NCBI RefSeq assembly: GCF_027257875.1 | Contig: NZ_JAPVQY010000052.1 | Coordinates: 1 to 55,549, forward strand | DNA from: Burkholderia sp. IMCC1007 | GTDB lineage: Bacteria; Pseudomonadota; Gammaproteobacteria; Burkholderiales; Burkholderiaceae | Length of the DNA stretch: 55,549 nucleotides | Direction of reading: 5' to 3' | Shown: positions 16,883-25,238 of the stretch, piece after piece | How the letters are laid out: each line of letters opens with the position of its first letter | How positions within the stretch are numbered: position 1 is the stretch's first letter | The notes under the pieces: generated by a model | The model's input: the letters and a program-made list of their open reading frames with translations, nothing else | Told to the model about the DNA's origin: nothing | The model's database searches: none | Made by a program: the position numbers and the translations under genes

Positions 16883-17155
16883 TTCCTTAGAGCGCACGGG
16901 GGCATCGGAGTTCCCCTTTTTTCTATCGGATTAGTCGAATCGATAGTCTAGAATGCGACCGGGTCGAAGCGGCGAAGTTCCGTAAGCCGTTGTTTCTGAT
17001 GGGAATCAGCAGAGGATTTCGATTTTTGTGGTTTTGGAAGCAAACCTTTTCGCTACGTGATGCCGATCCGAAAAGTCCTTTACCATACCATTCAGTTCGC
17101 TCGGGCCCGGCCGCTGCGGCAGGCTCCATTCAACCCATAAAAGGTGGAGTGTCAG

Positions 17156-17725
17156 ATGAACAATAAAAAGAATCGCCGGCCCCGCAGCCGGTTTGCGCTG
17201 CATGCGTTGGTCGTCGCGTCATTGCTCGGCGGATCGACAGCAGCATTCGCGGACCGGTGGGGGATCCAGGCGGGCGGCGGGTTTTCCGACCGTCGCGGGA
17301 TCGACAAGGGCGATCTCGGCGTGGTCTGGGATCCCGGCTGGAACTGGTGGGAAATCGGCGGCTGGCACTTCGCGTTCGTGGTCGAAGGGCACGCGAGCTA
17401 CTGGCATACGGGCGGCAACGTCCACAGCAGCATCGGCGAATTCGGCGTGACGCCGATGTTCCGGTTCATCAAGAGCTCGGGCGAAATCCGCCCGTACATC
17501 GAGGCCGGCGGCGGCCTGCGGCTGCTGACGCATCCGACGATCTCGGACAATTTCTCGCTGTCGACCGCGTTCCAGTTCGCACCGACGGGCGGGGTGGGCG
17601 TGCAGTTCGGACAACGGCAACAGTATCAGGTTGGCTACCGTTTCGAACATGTGTCTAACGCGGGTATCAAAGAGCCGAATCCTGGTATAAATTTCCACCA
17701 GTTCTACGTGCAGTACAACTTCTGA
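17156..17725 (+). CDS. pagL: Lipid A 3-O-deacylase PagL, outer-membrane beta-barrel
   Basis: PagL removes the 3-linked acyl chain of lipid A in the outer membrane, changing endotoxin activity. The 189-residue protein has a signal peptide (about 1-32, cleavage after AAFA). It has alternating beta-strands and the C-terminal FHQFYVQYNF ending in Phe, typical of outer-membrane proteins. The catalytic His-Ser pair is in FEHVSNAG and the glutamate in IKEPNPG. ATG 17156 follows AAGGTGGAG at 17141-17149; an in-frame start four codons earlier lacks this spacing. It stands apart from other lipid A genes, divergent from rpoH. Confidence 0.92.
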   Translation: MNNKKNRRPRSRFALHALVVASLLGGSTAAFADRWGIQAGGGFSDRRGIDKGDLGVVWDPGWNWWEIGGWHFAFVVEGHASYWHTGGNVHSSIGEFGVTPMFRFIKSSGEIRPYIEAGGGLRLLTHPTISDNFSLSTAFQFAPTGGVGVQFGQRQQYQVGYRFEHVSNAGIKEPNPGINFHQFYVQYNF

Positions 17726-17771
17726 TCCGTACTACGCCCGCGCGGCGGGCGCGTTGCCGAGGAGTCAGGCG

Positions 17772-18155
17772 ATGGCGAAGGTGGTCGATGCGATTCGCGC
17801 GCTCGAGCGCGATCGGTTCCGGGCGATGGTGGACGGGGACGGCGAAGCGCTCGATGCGCAATTGTCGGACAAGGTGTTCTTCGTGCACACCAACGGCAAA
17901 CGCGAAACCAAGCAGCAGTTCATCGACGCCATCGTTGCCGGCCGCCGCCGCTATCGCCAGATCGAAATCCAGTCGCAGGATCTGCTGCCCGTCGGCGACG
18001 CAACCTGCGTCGTCACGGGGCGCGCGTTGATCGAGATGGAAACGAACAACGGCGGGCTCGTGTTCCCGATCGCGTACACCGCCGTCCACACCCACGAGCA
18101 GGGCCACTGGCGCCTGCTGGCGTGGCAGGCGACGCGGTGTGCGACCGAGACGTGA
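17772..18155 (+). CDS. NTF2/SnoaL-like protein of unknown function (DUF4440 type)
   Basis: This 127-residue cytoplasmic protein has the size and pattern of single-domain NTF2-fold proteins: an N-terminal helix (VVDAIRALERDRFRAM), DKVFFVHTNGK, a TKQQFIDAI helix, and strands ending in HWRLLAWQATR. Such proteins form dimers with a hydrophobic pocket; members include enzymes and binding proteins, so no reaction can be assigned. ATG 17772 is chosen because GAGGAG lies 7 nt upstream. It follows pagL by 46 bp, so the two may be cotranscribed, and is followed by a terminator. Confidence 0.75.
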   Translation: MAKVVDAIRALERDRFRAMVDGDGEALDAQLSDKVFFVHTNGKRETKQQFIDAIVAGRRRYRQIEIQSQDLLPVGDATCVVTGRALIEMETNNGGLVFPIAYTAVHTHEQGHWRLLAWQATRCATET

Positions 18156-18190
18156 GCGCAGGTAGCGCCCGTTTTCATGTCCCGACCGAC

Positions 18191-18212
18191 GCGGCCTTCT
18201 GGGCCGCTTTTT
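18191..18212 (+). terminator. Intrinsic terminator after the NTF2-like gene
   Basis: GCGGCC-TTCTG-GGCCGC followed by TTTTT lies 35 bp after the stop codon. It would end the pagL/NTF2-like transcript before the convergent leuA gene. Confidence 0.75.
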
Positions 18213-18298
18213 GCTGGCCCGTGCGGCGCGGATCGCGCGGCGCACGGGCGTTCACACACCGCTCGCTGACGTTCAAACCTTGAATCGGAACCCGGCAG

Positions 18299-19945
18299 TC
18301 ACGCTGCCGCGCGGCGGTCGGCGCAATGCCACGCCGAGCGGTTGATCGCGCTCGCGACCGCGTCGAGCGCGGCGCTCGCCGCATCGGCGTGCAGCCCGAC
18401 GCCATGCCGCAGCGGCGCATCGCCGACCCGGCAGCCGACCGATACCGCGATCCGGCCGTCCGTCGTGCGTACGTGTTCGCACGATGCGACATCGATCGTC
18501 ACGCCGGCCGCCGCCGCGAACGCCGCGGCCGCGCATTGCACGGCGTCGTCGGGCGTCGCGTCGGCCGGCGGCGTGCTCGCGATCTCCCGGTGCTGCCAGC
18601 GTGCGCCGTTGCCGTGGCGCGCGGCCGGGCCATCCGTTTCGAGGAATTCGCGTGCGAACAGCGCGCAGATCGCGTCGCCCGTCACTTCCTCGCCGGATGC
18701 GTCGGCGAGCGTCTGCACCGCGGCGCTGAACTCGATCTGCACGCGGCGCGTGGGCGTGAAGCCCATCCCGCGTTCGAGCAGGAACGTGGCGCCGCCCTTG
18801 CCGGACTGGCTGTTCACGCGAATCACCGCGTCGTAGCTGCGGCCGAGGTCGGCCGGGTCGATCGGCAGATACGGAACTTCCCACACCGCGTCCGCGCGCT
18901 GCTGCGCGAAGCCCTTGCGGATCGCGTCCTGATGCGAGCCCGAGAATGCGGTGAATACGAGGTCGCCCGCGTACGGATGGCGCGGATGCACGGGAATCTG
19001 GTTGCAGCGCTCGACCACGCGGCGCACCGCGTCGATGTCGGAGAAGTCGAGCCCCGGGTCGATGCCCTGCGTATAGAGGTTCAGCGCGAGCGTGACGAGG
19101 TCCACGTTGCCGGTGCGCTCGCCGTTGCCGAACAGGCAGCCTTCGATGCGGTCGGCGCCCGCGAGCAGCGCGAGTTCGGCGGCCGCGACCGCGGTGCCGC
19201 GATCGTTGTGCGGATGCACCGACAACACGATGCTGTCGCGATACGCGAGGTTGCGGTCCATCCATTCGATCTGGTCGGCGAACACGTTCGGGCTCGCGGC
19301 CTCGACGGTCGCCGGCAGGTTCACGATCATCTTGTGATCGCGGGTCGGGCGCCACATCTGCGCGACCGCATCGCACACTTCGCGCGCGAACGTCAGCTCG
19401 GTCATGCTGAAGGTTTCCGGCGAGTACTGGTAGGTCCAGCGCGTGTCCGGACGGGCGGCCGCGTGTTCCTTGATGATCCGCGTGCCCTCGACCGCGAGCG
19501 CCTTCACGTCCGCCTTCGACATCCCGAACACGATGCGGCGGAACGACGGGCAGATCGCGTTGTAAAGGTGCACGATCGCACGCGGTACGCCTTCGAGCGC
19601 GTCGAACGTACGCGCGATCAGGTCTTCGCGCGACTGCACGAGCACTTCGATCGTCACGTCGTCGGGAATGCGCTTCTCGTCGATCAGCTTGCGGACGAAA
19701 TCGAAGTCGGTTTGCGACGCCGACGGAAAACCGACTTCGATCTCCTTGAAACCGATTGCGACCAGCATGTCGAAGAATTCCAGCTTCTGCTCGATGCTCA
19801 TCGGCTCGATCAGCGACTGGTTGCCGTCGCGCAGGTCGGTGCTCATCCAGACCGGCGCACGCTCGATGGTGCGGGTCGGCCAGCGGCGGCCATGGATGCG
19901 GACGGGCTCGAACGGACGGTACTTGTCTTGCGGGTTGCGCTTCAT
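18299..19945 (-). CDS. leuA: 2-isopropylmalate synthase, long LeuA type
   Basis: LeuA condenses acetyl-CoA with 2-ketoisovalerate, the first committed step of leucine synthesis. The 548-residue protein belongs to the long actinobacterial/fungal-like class. The catalytic TIM barrel opens with MSTDLRDGNQSLIEP, and the metal-binding HPHNDRGTAV lies near residue 249. GKGGATFLLERG is followed by the C-terminal regulatory domain (about 425-540) that gives leucine feedback. ATG 19945 is preferred (MKRNPQDKYRPFEPV); the frame stays open 15 codons further upstream. It is a single gene convergent with the pagL unit. Regulation is not visible. Confidence 0.94.
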   Translation of the reverse strand: MKRNPQDKYRPFEPVRIHGRRWPTRTIERAPVWMSTDLRDGNQSLIEPMSIEQKLEFFDMLVAIGFKEIEVGFPSASQTDFDFVRKLIDEKRIPDDVTIEVLVQSREDLIARTFDALEGVPRAIVHLYNAICPSFRRIVFGMSKADVKALAVEGTRIIKEHAAARPDTRWTYQYSPETFSMTELTFAREVCDAVAQMWRPTRDHKMIVNLPATVEAASPNVFADQIEWMDRNLAYRDSIVLSVHPHNDRGTAVAAAELALLAGADRIEGCLFGNGERTGNVDLVTLALNLYTQGIDPGLDFSDIDAVRRVVERCNQIPVHPRHPYAGDLVFTAFSGSHQDAIRKGFAQQRADAVWEVPYLPIDPADLGRSYDAVIRVNSQSGKGGATFLLERGMGFTPTRRVQIEFSAAVQTLADASGEEVTGDAICALFAREFLETDGPAARHGNGARWQHREIASTPPADATPDDAVQCAAAAFAAAAGVTIDVASCEHVRTTDGRIAVSVGCRVGDAPLRHGVGLHADAASAALDAVASAINRSAWHCADRRAAA

Positions 19946-20346
19946 CTTCTGGACCTCGGGTCTCAAGTCGCGAGCGAAGACGGGCGGCATGGGCGCCGGT
20001 TGGCGCTGCCTCGCACCGTGGCGCCGGATAGCGCTGCGGATACGGATGATCTTCGCGAATCGACCGACGGATAGACGGACGAATGCTGACGACTTCGGGT
20101 TGTAAAAACTGCGAGAAGGGTGCTGCGAGGAACTGCCGGGAGGGACCGTGCGAACAGCACACGGCGCTACGAAAGCCTTAGGCTAGTCGTAGCGATAGCG
20201 GCCGCGCTAGGCGGCCGGAGGTAATTCGGAGGGTGTTCGGAAAGGAACGCATGTCGGCAACTCTATGCCAGGATGCGCACGCGTGTCAAATGGTCGGCGG
20301 AAATATCGGCGCAAGGCAGGGCCCGCGAAGGCGGCGGGCGCGACGC
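19946..20346. other. Gap between ybiB and leuA, presumed leuA promoter/leader
   Basis: This 400-bp stretch upstream of leuA holds no gene I can support. A short minus-strand frame beginning at GTG 20160 contains a TLLAVFTT segment that weakly recalls a leucine leader peptide, but there is no run of Leu codons and no clear terminator/antiterminator pair. A GC-rich inverted repeat with GCGGCC cores lies at about 20197-20217. Confidence 0.35.
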
Positions 20347-21321
20347 TCAGGGCGCGGTCCGGGCAATCCGCACGATCGTTTCGACCTGCCGCGCGAGCGT
20401 GTCGGGCACCGGGATTTCGCCACGCAGCACCGCATCGGTCCATGCGGCCGTCGTCGCCGCGTCGCGCGATTCCGGTAGCGCGACGGGCGCCGCGTCGGTC
20501 GACGAACGCTCGGGCTCGATCAGCGTGTCGCACACGCCGTCGTGCAGCCAGTCGACCTGCACCTGGCGCCGTGTGTCGGCAACCGCCTCGCCTTCGGTGC
20601 CGCGCGCGAGCAGCGCGCCGCCGAGCGCGGCTTCGGGATGGCCGCGGAACAGTTGCGCGAGGCTGTCGCGGTACGGCGAATGCGTGTAGTTGACGAGCCG
20701 CAGGCCCGCCGGCGCGAACGGCTGCAGGATCTTGACGAGCGTATGCGTGGAGTTGCGCACGCCGAGTACGCCGCGCATCGCCAAGAGGCGCGCGACGCGT
20801 GGCGCCAGCGCGTCGATCGGCGCGAACGCGACGCGGCGCTCGGCGAGCGTGTCCTCGATCGCGTCGTGCGACGTCGCCGGCGTGATCGACAGCGCGGAGA
20901 AGATCTCCGCGCTCGTCACGCGGCCCGGATCGCGCTCGACGCCGTGCACGAGCACCGGCACGCCTTCGCGTGCGAGCAGCAGTGCGAGGAGCGGCACCAG
21001 GTTCGGCTGCTTGCGCGCGCCGTTGTAACTGGGGATCGACACCGGGCGGAACGCCGCATCCCGCACGCGAATGGGCTCGAACGACGCCTGTGCGGCGGCG
21101 AGCATCGCGGCGAGCTCGTCGGCGGTTTCGCCCTTCAGGCGATACGCGATCAGGATCGCGCCGAGCTCGACGTCCGACACGCGCGCATCGAGCATCGCGC
21201 GATAGAGCTCGAACGTGTCTTCTGCGGACAGCGCGCGCGCGCCGTGCGGGCCGCGGCCGATTTCCTTGATGAAGCGGGCACAAGGGAACGGCGAGGCTGC
21301 GGAGTCTTGAGGAGCGGTCAT
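20347..21321 (-). CDS. ybiB: YbiB/TrpD2 family protein, anthranilate phosphoribosyltransferase-like
   Basis: The 324-residue protein resembles TrpD (glycosyltransferase family 3): an N-terminal helical domain with FIKEIGRGPHGARALS, DVELGAILIAYRLKGET and an alpha/beta domain with SIPSYNGARKQPNL. It lacks the GTGGD-type diphosphate loop of true TrpD, as expected for YbiB (TrpD2), which binds nucleic acid rather than making phosphoribosyl-anthranilate. ATG 21321 starts MTAPQDS; the frame runs 23 codons further upstream without similarity. The biological role of this family is poorly known; an SOS link is reported for E. coli. Confidence 0.83.
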   Translation of the reverse strand: MTAPQDSAASPFPCARFIKEIGRGPHGARALSAEDTFELYRAMLDARVSDVELGAILIAYRLKGETADELAAMLAAAQASFEPIRVRDAAFRPVSIPSYNGARKQPNLVPLLALLLAREGVPVLVHGVERDPGRVTSAEIFSALSITPATSHDAIEDTLAERRVAFAPIDALAPRVARLLAMRGVLGVRNSTHTLVKILQPFAPAGLRLVNYTHSPYRDSLAQLFRGHPEAALGGALLARGTEGEAVADTRRQVQVDWLHDGVCDTLIEPERSSTDAAPVALPESRDAATTAAWTDAVLRGEIPVPDTLARQVETIVRIARTAP

Positions 21322-21521
21322 TGGAGCGTGGGGCGGGCGGCCGGCATCGGGCCGCGCGGTGAGCGGTAAGGAATGCCCCGAGTATCGCACGGGCGCGGCT
21401 CGCCCAAGCGTACGGCCGCGCGCGCCGGCCGGGCGCGGCGCGCTAAACTCTGATACCCGGCGGTGTCGCGCGCGTGCCGCGCATACCGGTGCGGGCCGAA
21501 TACGACCAACAGAGACAGCCC

Positions 21522-22166
21522 ATGAAGCTCTACAGCTATTTCCGCAGTTCCGCGTCGTACCGCGTGCGGATCGCCCTGAACCTGAAGCAGCTGCCGTTCG
21601 AAACCGTCCCGGTGCACATGCTGCGCGACGGCGGCGAGCAACTGAAGGACGCCTACCGCGCGGTGAATCCGGATGCCGTCGTGCCGTCGCTCGTCGACGG
21701 CGACGCGACGCTGCAGCAATCGCTCGCGATCATCGAATATCTCGAGGAAACGCATCCCGAACCCGCGCTGCTGCCGAAGCAGCCGCTCGATCGCGCGTAT
21801 GTGCGGGCGATCGCGCTGCAGGTCGCATGCGAGATCCATCCGCTGAACAACCTGCGCGTGCTGAAGTACCTGAAGCACACGCTGAAGGTGCCGGAGGAAG
21901 CGAAGAACGCGTGGTACCGGCACTGGATCGAGGCCGGTTTCGCATCGCTCGAGACGCGTCTCGCGAACGATTCGCGCACCGGCAAGCTGTGCTTCGGCGA
22001 CACACCGACGCTCGCCGATATCTGCATCGTGCCGCAGGTGTTCAACGCGAACCGGTTCTCGATCGACACGTCGCGCTTCCCGACGATCCAGCGGATCGCC
22101 GACTACGCATCGACGCTCGACGCGTTCAAGGCCGCCGAGCCCGGCGTGCAGCCCGACGCCGAATGA
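21522..22166 (+). CDS. maiA: Maleylacetoacetate isomerase (zeta-class GST)
   Basis: MaiA isomerises maleylacetoacetate to fumarylacetoacetate with glutathione in tyrosine/homogentisate breakdown. The 214-residue protein has the thioredoxin-like GST N-terminal domain with the zeta-class signature SYFRSSASYRVRIALNLK (residues 4-21) and an all-helical C-terminal domain containing EIHPLNNLRVLKYL and CFGDTPTLADICIVPQ. ATG 21522 begins MKLYSYFRSS, the family start. No other homogentisate-pathway gene is nearby, so it acts with genes elsewhere. Confidence 0.92.
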   Translation: MKLYSYFRSSASYRVRIALNLKQLPFETVPVHMLRDGGEQLKDAYRAVNPDAVVPSLVDGDATLQQSLAIIEYLEETHPEPALLPKQPLDRAYVRAIALQVACEIHPLNNLRVLKYLKHTLKVPEEAKNAWYRHWIEAGFASLETRLANDSRTGKLCFGDTPTLADICIVPQVFNANRFSIDTSRFPTIQRIADYASTLDAFKAAEPGVQPDAE

Positions 22167-22197
22167 CGCGGCGGCCGTCGGCTCGCGGCCGCGCATG

Positions 22198-22220
22198 AAA
22201 AAGGGCGCCCGAAGGCGCCC
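22198..22220 (-). terminator. Intrinsic terminator after ftsY
   Basis: GGGCGCC-CGAA-GGCGCCC (22203-22220), read on the minus strand, is followed by TTTTT. It lies 24 bp after the ftsY stop, between the convergent maiA and ftsY. Confidence 0.85.
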
Positions 22221-22243
22221 CGTGCGGTGCGGGCCGGTGGTGT

Positions 22244-23380
22244 TCAGCCGAGCAGCGCGTCGGCGAATTCCTCTGCGCTGAACGGCTGCAGGTCTTCGAC
22301 CTTCTCGCCGACGCCGATGAAGTAGACGGGCACCGGACGCTGCCGCGCGATCGCGGCGAGAATGCCGCCCTTCGCGGTGCCGTCGAGTTTCGTGACGATC
22401 AGGCCGGTGAGGCCGAGCGCATCGTCGAATGCCTTCACCTGCGTGAGCGCGTTCTGGCCCGTGTTCGCGTCGATCACGAGCAGCACCTCGTGCGGCGCGC
22501 CGTCGTGCGCCTTCGAGATCACCCGCTTCACCTTCTTCAGCTCTTCCATCAGATGGAGCTGCGTCGGCAGGCGGCCGGCCGTGTCGGCCATCATCACGTC
22601 GATCCTGCGCGCGCGCGCGGCGCTGACCGCGTCGAAGATCACCGCGGCCGGGTCGCCGCTTTCCTGCTGCACGACCGTCACGTTGTTGCGTTCGCCCCAG
22701 ACCGCCAGCTGCTCGCGCGCGGCCGCGCGGAACGTGTCGCCCGCGGCCAGCAGCACCGACTGGTCGAAGCTCTGCAGATGCTTCGCGAGCTTGCCGATGC
22801 TGGTCGTCTTGCCGGCGCCGTTCACGCCGGTGATCATCATCACGAGCGGCTGCGCGCGGCCGAGCATCAGCGATTTCTCGAGCGGCGTCAGCAGCTCGAC
22901 GAGCAGGTCGCGCAGCGCGCTCTTCACCTGCTGCGGGTCGGTCAGCCGGCCCACGCGCACCTTCTCGCGCAGCGCGCCGAGCAGGTACTCGGTCGCGTCG
23001 ACGCCGGCGTCGGACATCAGCAGCGCGGTTTCGAGTTCTTCGTACAGATCTTCGTCGATCTTCGTGTTGATGAACACGCCGGTGATGCTCGAACCCGTCT
23101 TTGCGAGCCCCGTTTTCAGGCGCGCGAGCCACGACTTCTTCGCGGTCGCGTCCTGCGTGGGCGGCGGCACGATCTCGACCGTTTCGACGACCTCGTCGCT
23201 GCCGTCGTTCGCCGGCGTGACCGTCATCACGACGGCCGGCTGCGCGGGTGCTTGCGGGGCCTCGGGCGCGGGCGCTTCAGGTGCTTCGGACGTTTCGTCC
23301 GGTTGCGGCGCGTCGGCCGATTGCGATTCCGCGGAGTCGGACTCCTGCGTTTTCTTGAATCGTTTGAAGAAGCTGAACAT
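22244..23380 (-). CDS. ftsY: Signal recognition particle receptor FtsY
   Basis: FtsY is the GTPase receptor that docks SRP-ribosome complexes at the inner membrane. The 378-residue protein starts MFSFFKRFKK, a basic amphipathic membrane-targeting helix, followed by a short acidic A domain rich in Glu/Pro/Ala (about 12-75). The NG domain has G1 GVNGAGKTTSIGKLA, DTFRAAAREQL, DTAGRLP and TKLDGTAKGG. The acidic region is shorter than in E. coli. The start was set at ATG 23380 because the preceding codons lack similarity. rsmD is divergent, a common arrangement. Confidence 0.95.
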   Translation of the reverse strand: MFSFFKRFKKTQESDSAESQSADAPQPDETSEAPEAPAPEAPQAPAQPAVVMTVTPANDGSDEVVETVEIVPPPTQDATAKKSWLARLKTGLAKTGSSITGVFINTKIDEDLYEELETALLMSDAGVDATEYLLGALREKVRVGRLTDPQQVKSALRDLLVELLTPLEKSLMLGRAQPLVMMITGVNGAGKTTSIGKLAKHLQSFDQSVLLAAGDTFRAAAREQLAVWGERNNVTVVQQESGDPAAVIFDAVSAARARRIDVMMADTAGRLPTQLHLMEELKKVKRVISKAHDGAPHEVLLVIDANTGQNALTQVKAFDDALGLTGLIVTKLDGTAKGGILAAIARQRPVPVYFIGVGEKVEDLQPFSAEEFADALLG

Positions 23381-23580
23381 GGTCTGGCGTCGGGAAGAGG
23401 GCGGGCGCCGCCATGGCGGAGCGCCGAAGGGGCCGTCCTGCGTGCGCACGGCGGCCGAAACCGTGCATTTTATCAGCGCGGCGGGCCACTCGCGCCAGTG
23501 CGCGCCGCCGCTGTGGTAACGTGCGCCTGTTTGGCGGTGCGCCCCGTGCGCACCCGGTCCCTCCGTTGTCGATATTCCGT

Positions 23581-24195
23581 ATGTCCCGTTCCTCTTCCGG
23601 CCGCCCTGCGGCCCCCTCTGGCCGCGGCAAGCCGCACACGATCCGCATCATCGGCGGTGACTGGAAGCGCACGCCGCTCGCCGTGCTCGATCTCGACGGC
23701 CTGCGGCCGACGCCCGATCGCGTGCGCGAGACGCTGTTCAACTGGCTCGGCCAGGATCTCGAAGGCCGGCGCTGTCTCGACCTGTTCGCGGGCACCGGTG
23801 CGCTCGGCTTCGAAGCCGCGTCGCGCGGCGCGTCGAGCGTCGTGATGGTCGAGCGTCATCCGCGCGCCGCGCAGCAGCTGCGCGCGATCAAGGACAAGCT
23901 CGGCGCACGCGCGGTCGAGGTCGCGGAAGCCGATGCGCTGAGGCTCGCGGCCGGGCTGACGCCGGGCGCCTTCGACGTCGTGTTCCTCGATCCGCCGTTC
24001 GGCGAGCAGGCCGTGCTCGATCGCGCGATCGCGCTGTCGGCATCGCTCGTCGCGCCGGGCGGCGCGCTGTATGTCGAGACGGGCGCCGAGCTCGACACGG
24101 CAGCGCACGAAGCGCTCGCTGGCTGGCAGGTGGTGAAGCACGGCAAGGCCGGGGCGGTTCACTATCATTTGCTGCGGCGCGAAAATGATGAATAA
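23581..24195 (+). CDS. rsmD: 16S rRNA (guanine-966-N2)-methyltransferase RsmD
   Basis: RsmD methylates G966 of 16S rRNA in 30S particles using S-adenosylmethionine. The 204-residue Rossmann methyltransferase shows IRIIGGDWKRTPLAV near the N terminus, RPTPDRVRETLFNWL, the SAM loop DLFAGTGALGFEAASRG and the catalytic FLDPPF motif for N2 methylation. The start at ATG 23581 (MSRSSSGRP) gives a Ser/Pro-rich leader of about 20 residues. It is followed 111 bp later by coaD, a conserved pair. Confidence 0.93.
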   Translation: MSRSSSGRPAAPSGRGKPHTIRIIGGDWKRTPLAVLDLDGLRPTPDRVRETLFNWLGQDLEGRRCLDLFAGTGALGFEAASRGASSVVMVERHPRAAQQLRAIKDKLGARAVEVAEADALRLAAGLTPGAFDVVFLDPPFGEQAVLDRAIALSASLVAPGGALYVETGAELDTAAHEALAGWQVVKHGKAGAVHYHLLRRENDE

Positions 24196-24306
24196 TGCGC
24201 GTTCCATACGAGGCGGCGCGCCGCAAAGGCGACGCATGCCCATCTCGGCAGCGGTGTGCGGATTGCACGGCTGCCAACCCGTTTGCGTGATGACAGGAGG
24301 AGCGAC

Positions 24307-24804
24307 ATGGTAGTCGCCGTGTATCCCGGTACGTTCGATCCGCTGACGCGCGGGCACGAAGACCTCGTGCGGCGTGCGTCCAGCATTTTTGATACGCTGG
24401 TGGTGGGCGTTGCGGATAGCCGCGCGAAGAAGCCGTTCTTTTCGCTGGAAGAACGTCTGACGATTGCAAACGAGGTGCTCGGTCATTATCCGAACGTAAA
24501 GGTAATGAGTTTCACCGGTCTGCTGAAAGACTTCGTCCGCATCAACAACGCACGCGTGATCGTGCGCGGCCTGCGCGCCGTGTCCGATTTCGAATACGAG
24601 TTCCAGATGGCAGGGATGAACCGCTATCTGCTGCCCGACGTCGAGACGATGTTCATGACGCCGTCCGATCAGTACCAGTTCATCTCGGGGACGATCGTGC
24701 GAGAAATCGCGCAGTTGGGCGGCGATGTCAGCAAGTTCGTGTTTCCGTCCGTCGAGAAGTGGCTGACCGAGAAAGTCGCTGCGATAGGAGGCCCGGCCGC
24801 GTGA
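24307..24804 (+). CDS. coaD: Phosphopantetheine adenylyltransferase
   Basis: CoaD transfers AMP to 4'-phosphopantetheine, giving dephospho-CoA, the penultimate step of CoA synthesis. The 165-residue protein has the nucleotidyltransferase motif YPGTFDPLTRGHEDLV (T/HxGH-type, residues 6-21), VRGLRAVSDFEYE and the ISGTIVREIAQLGGDVS motif. Its length matches E. coli CoaD (159). A strong AGGAGGAG lies just before the ATG. Confidence 0.96.
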   Translation: MVVAVYPGTFDPLTRGHEDLVRRASSIFDTLVVGVADSRAKKPFFSLEERLTIANEVLGHYPNVKVMSFTGLLKDFVRINNARVIVRGLRAVSDFEYEFQMAGMNRYLLPDVETMFMTPSDQYQFISGTIVREIAQLGGDVSKFVFPSVEKWLTEKVAAIGGPAA

Positions 24805-24863
24805 CGCGGCGCCGGCCGGTTTCGTCACGAAGCCGGCCGCCGGCCTGAAGAAGTGAGATCAGT

Positions 24864-25130
24864 ATGTCTTTGATGATTACCGACGAGTGCATCAATTGCG
24901 ACGTGTGCGAGCCCGAGTGCCCGAACGGCGCGATTTCGATGGGCCCGGATATCTACGTGATCGACCCGAACAAGTGCACCGAGTGCGTCGGCCATTTCGA
25001 CGAGCCGCAGTGCCAGCAGGTGTGTCCGGTCGAGTGCATTCCGCGCGATCCGCAACATGACGAATCGCACGCGCAATTGATGGAGAAGTACCACGCGCTG
25101 ATCGCCGCGAAGGGCGACGACGCGCAGTGA
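24864..25130 (+). CDS. YfhL-type 2[4Fe-4S] ferredoxin
   Basis: An 88-residue electron carrier with two cysteine clusters: C-x2-C-x2-C-x3-C in CINCDVCEPECP, then CTEC with an 8-residue insertion before C-x3-C. This spacing is the Allochromatium/YfhL type with low-potential clusters. The C-terminal helix (SHAQLMEKYHALIAAK) is also typical. It follows coaD by 59 bp, an arrangement common in Betaproteobacteria. The redox partner is unknown. Confidence 0.92.
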   Translation: MSLMITDECINCDVCEPECPNGAISMGPDIYVIDPNKCTECVGHFDEPQCQQVCPVECIPRDPQHDESHAQLMEKYHALIAAKGDDAQ

Positions 25131-25238
25131 CCGTGGGGTGAGGCTGCAGTGACGCGCTTCGGCATTGCCGCGCGGGTCACGGCGTCACCGTCATGCCATC
25201 ACGATTTCCGGCCGGCGCCTTTCGGGGCCGGTTCCGTT

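Noticed and set aside
19963..20160. Leader peptide gene for leucine attenuation upstream of leuA
   Set aside because: The frame has only scattered Leu codons and there is no clear terminator/antiterminator pair, so it is reported only as a weak finding.
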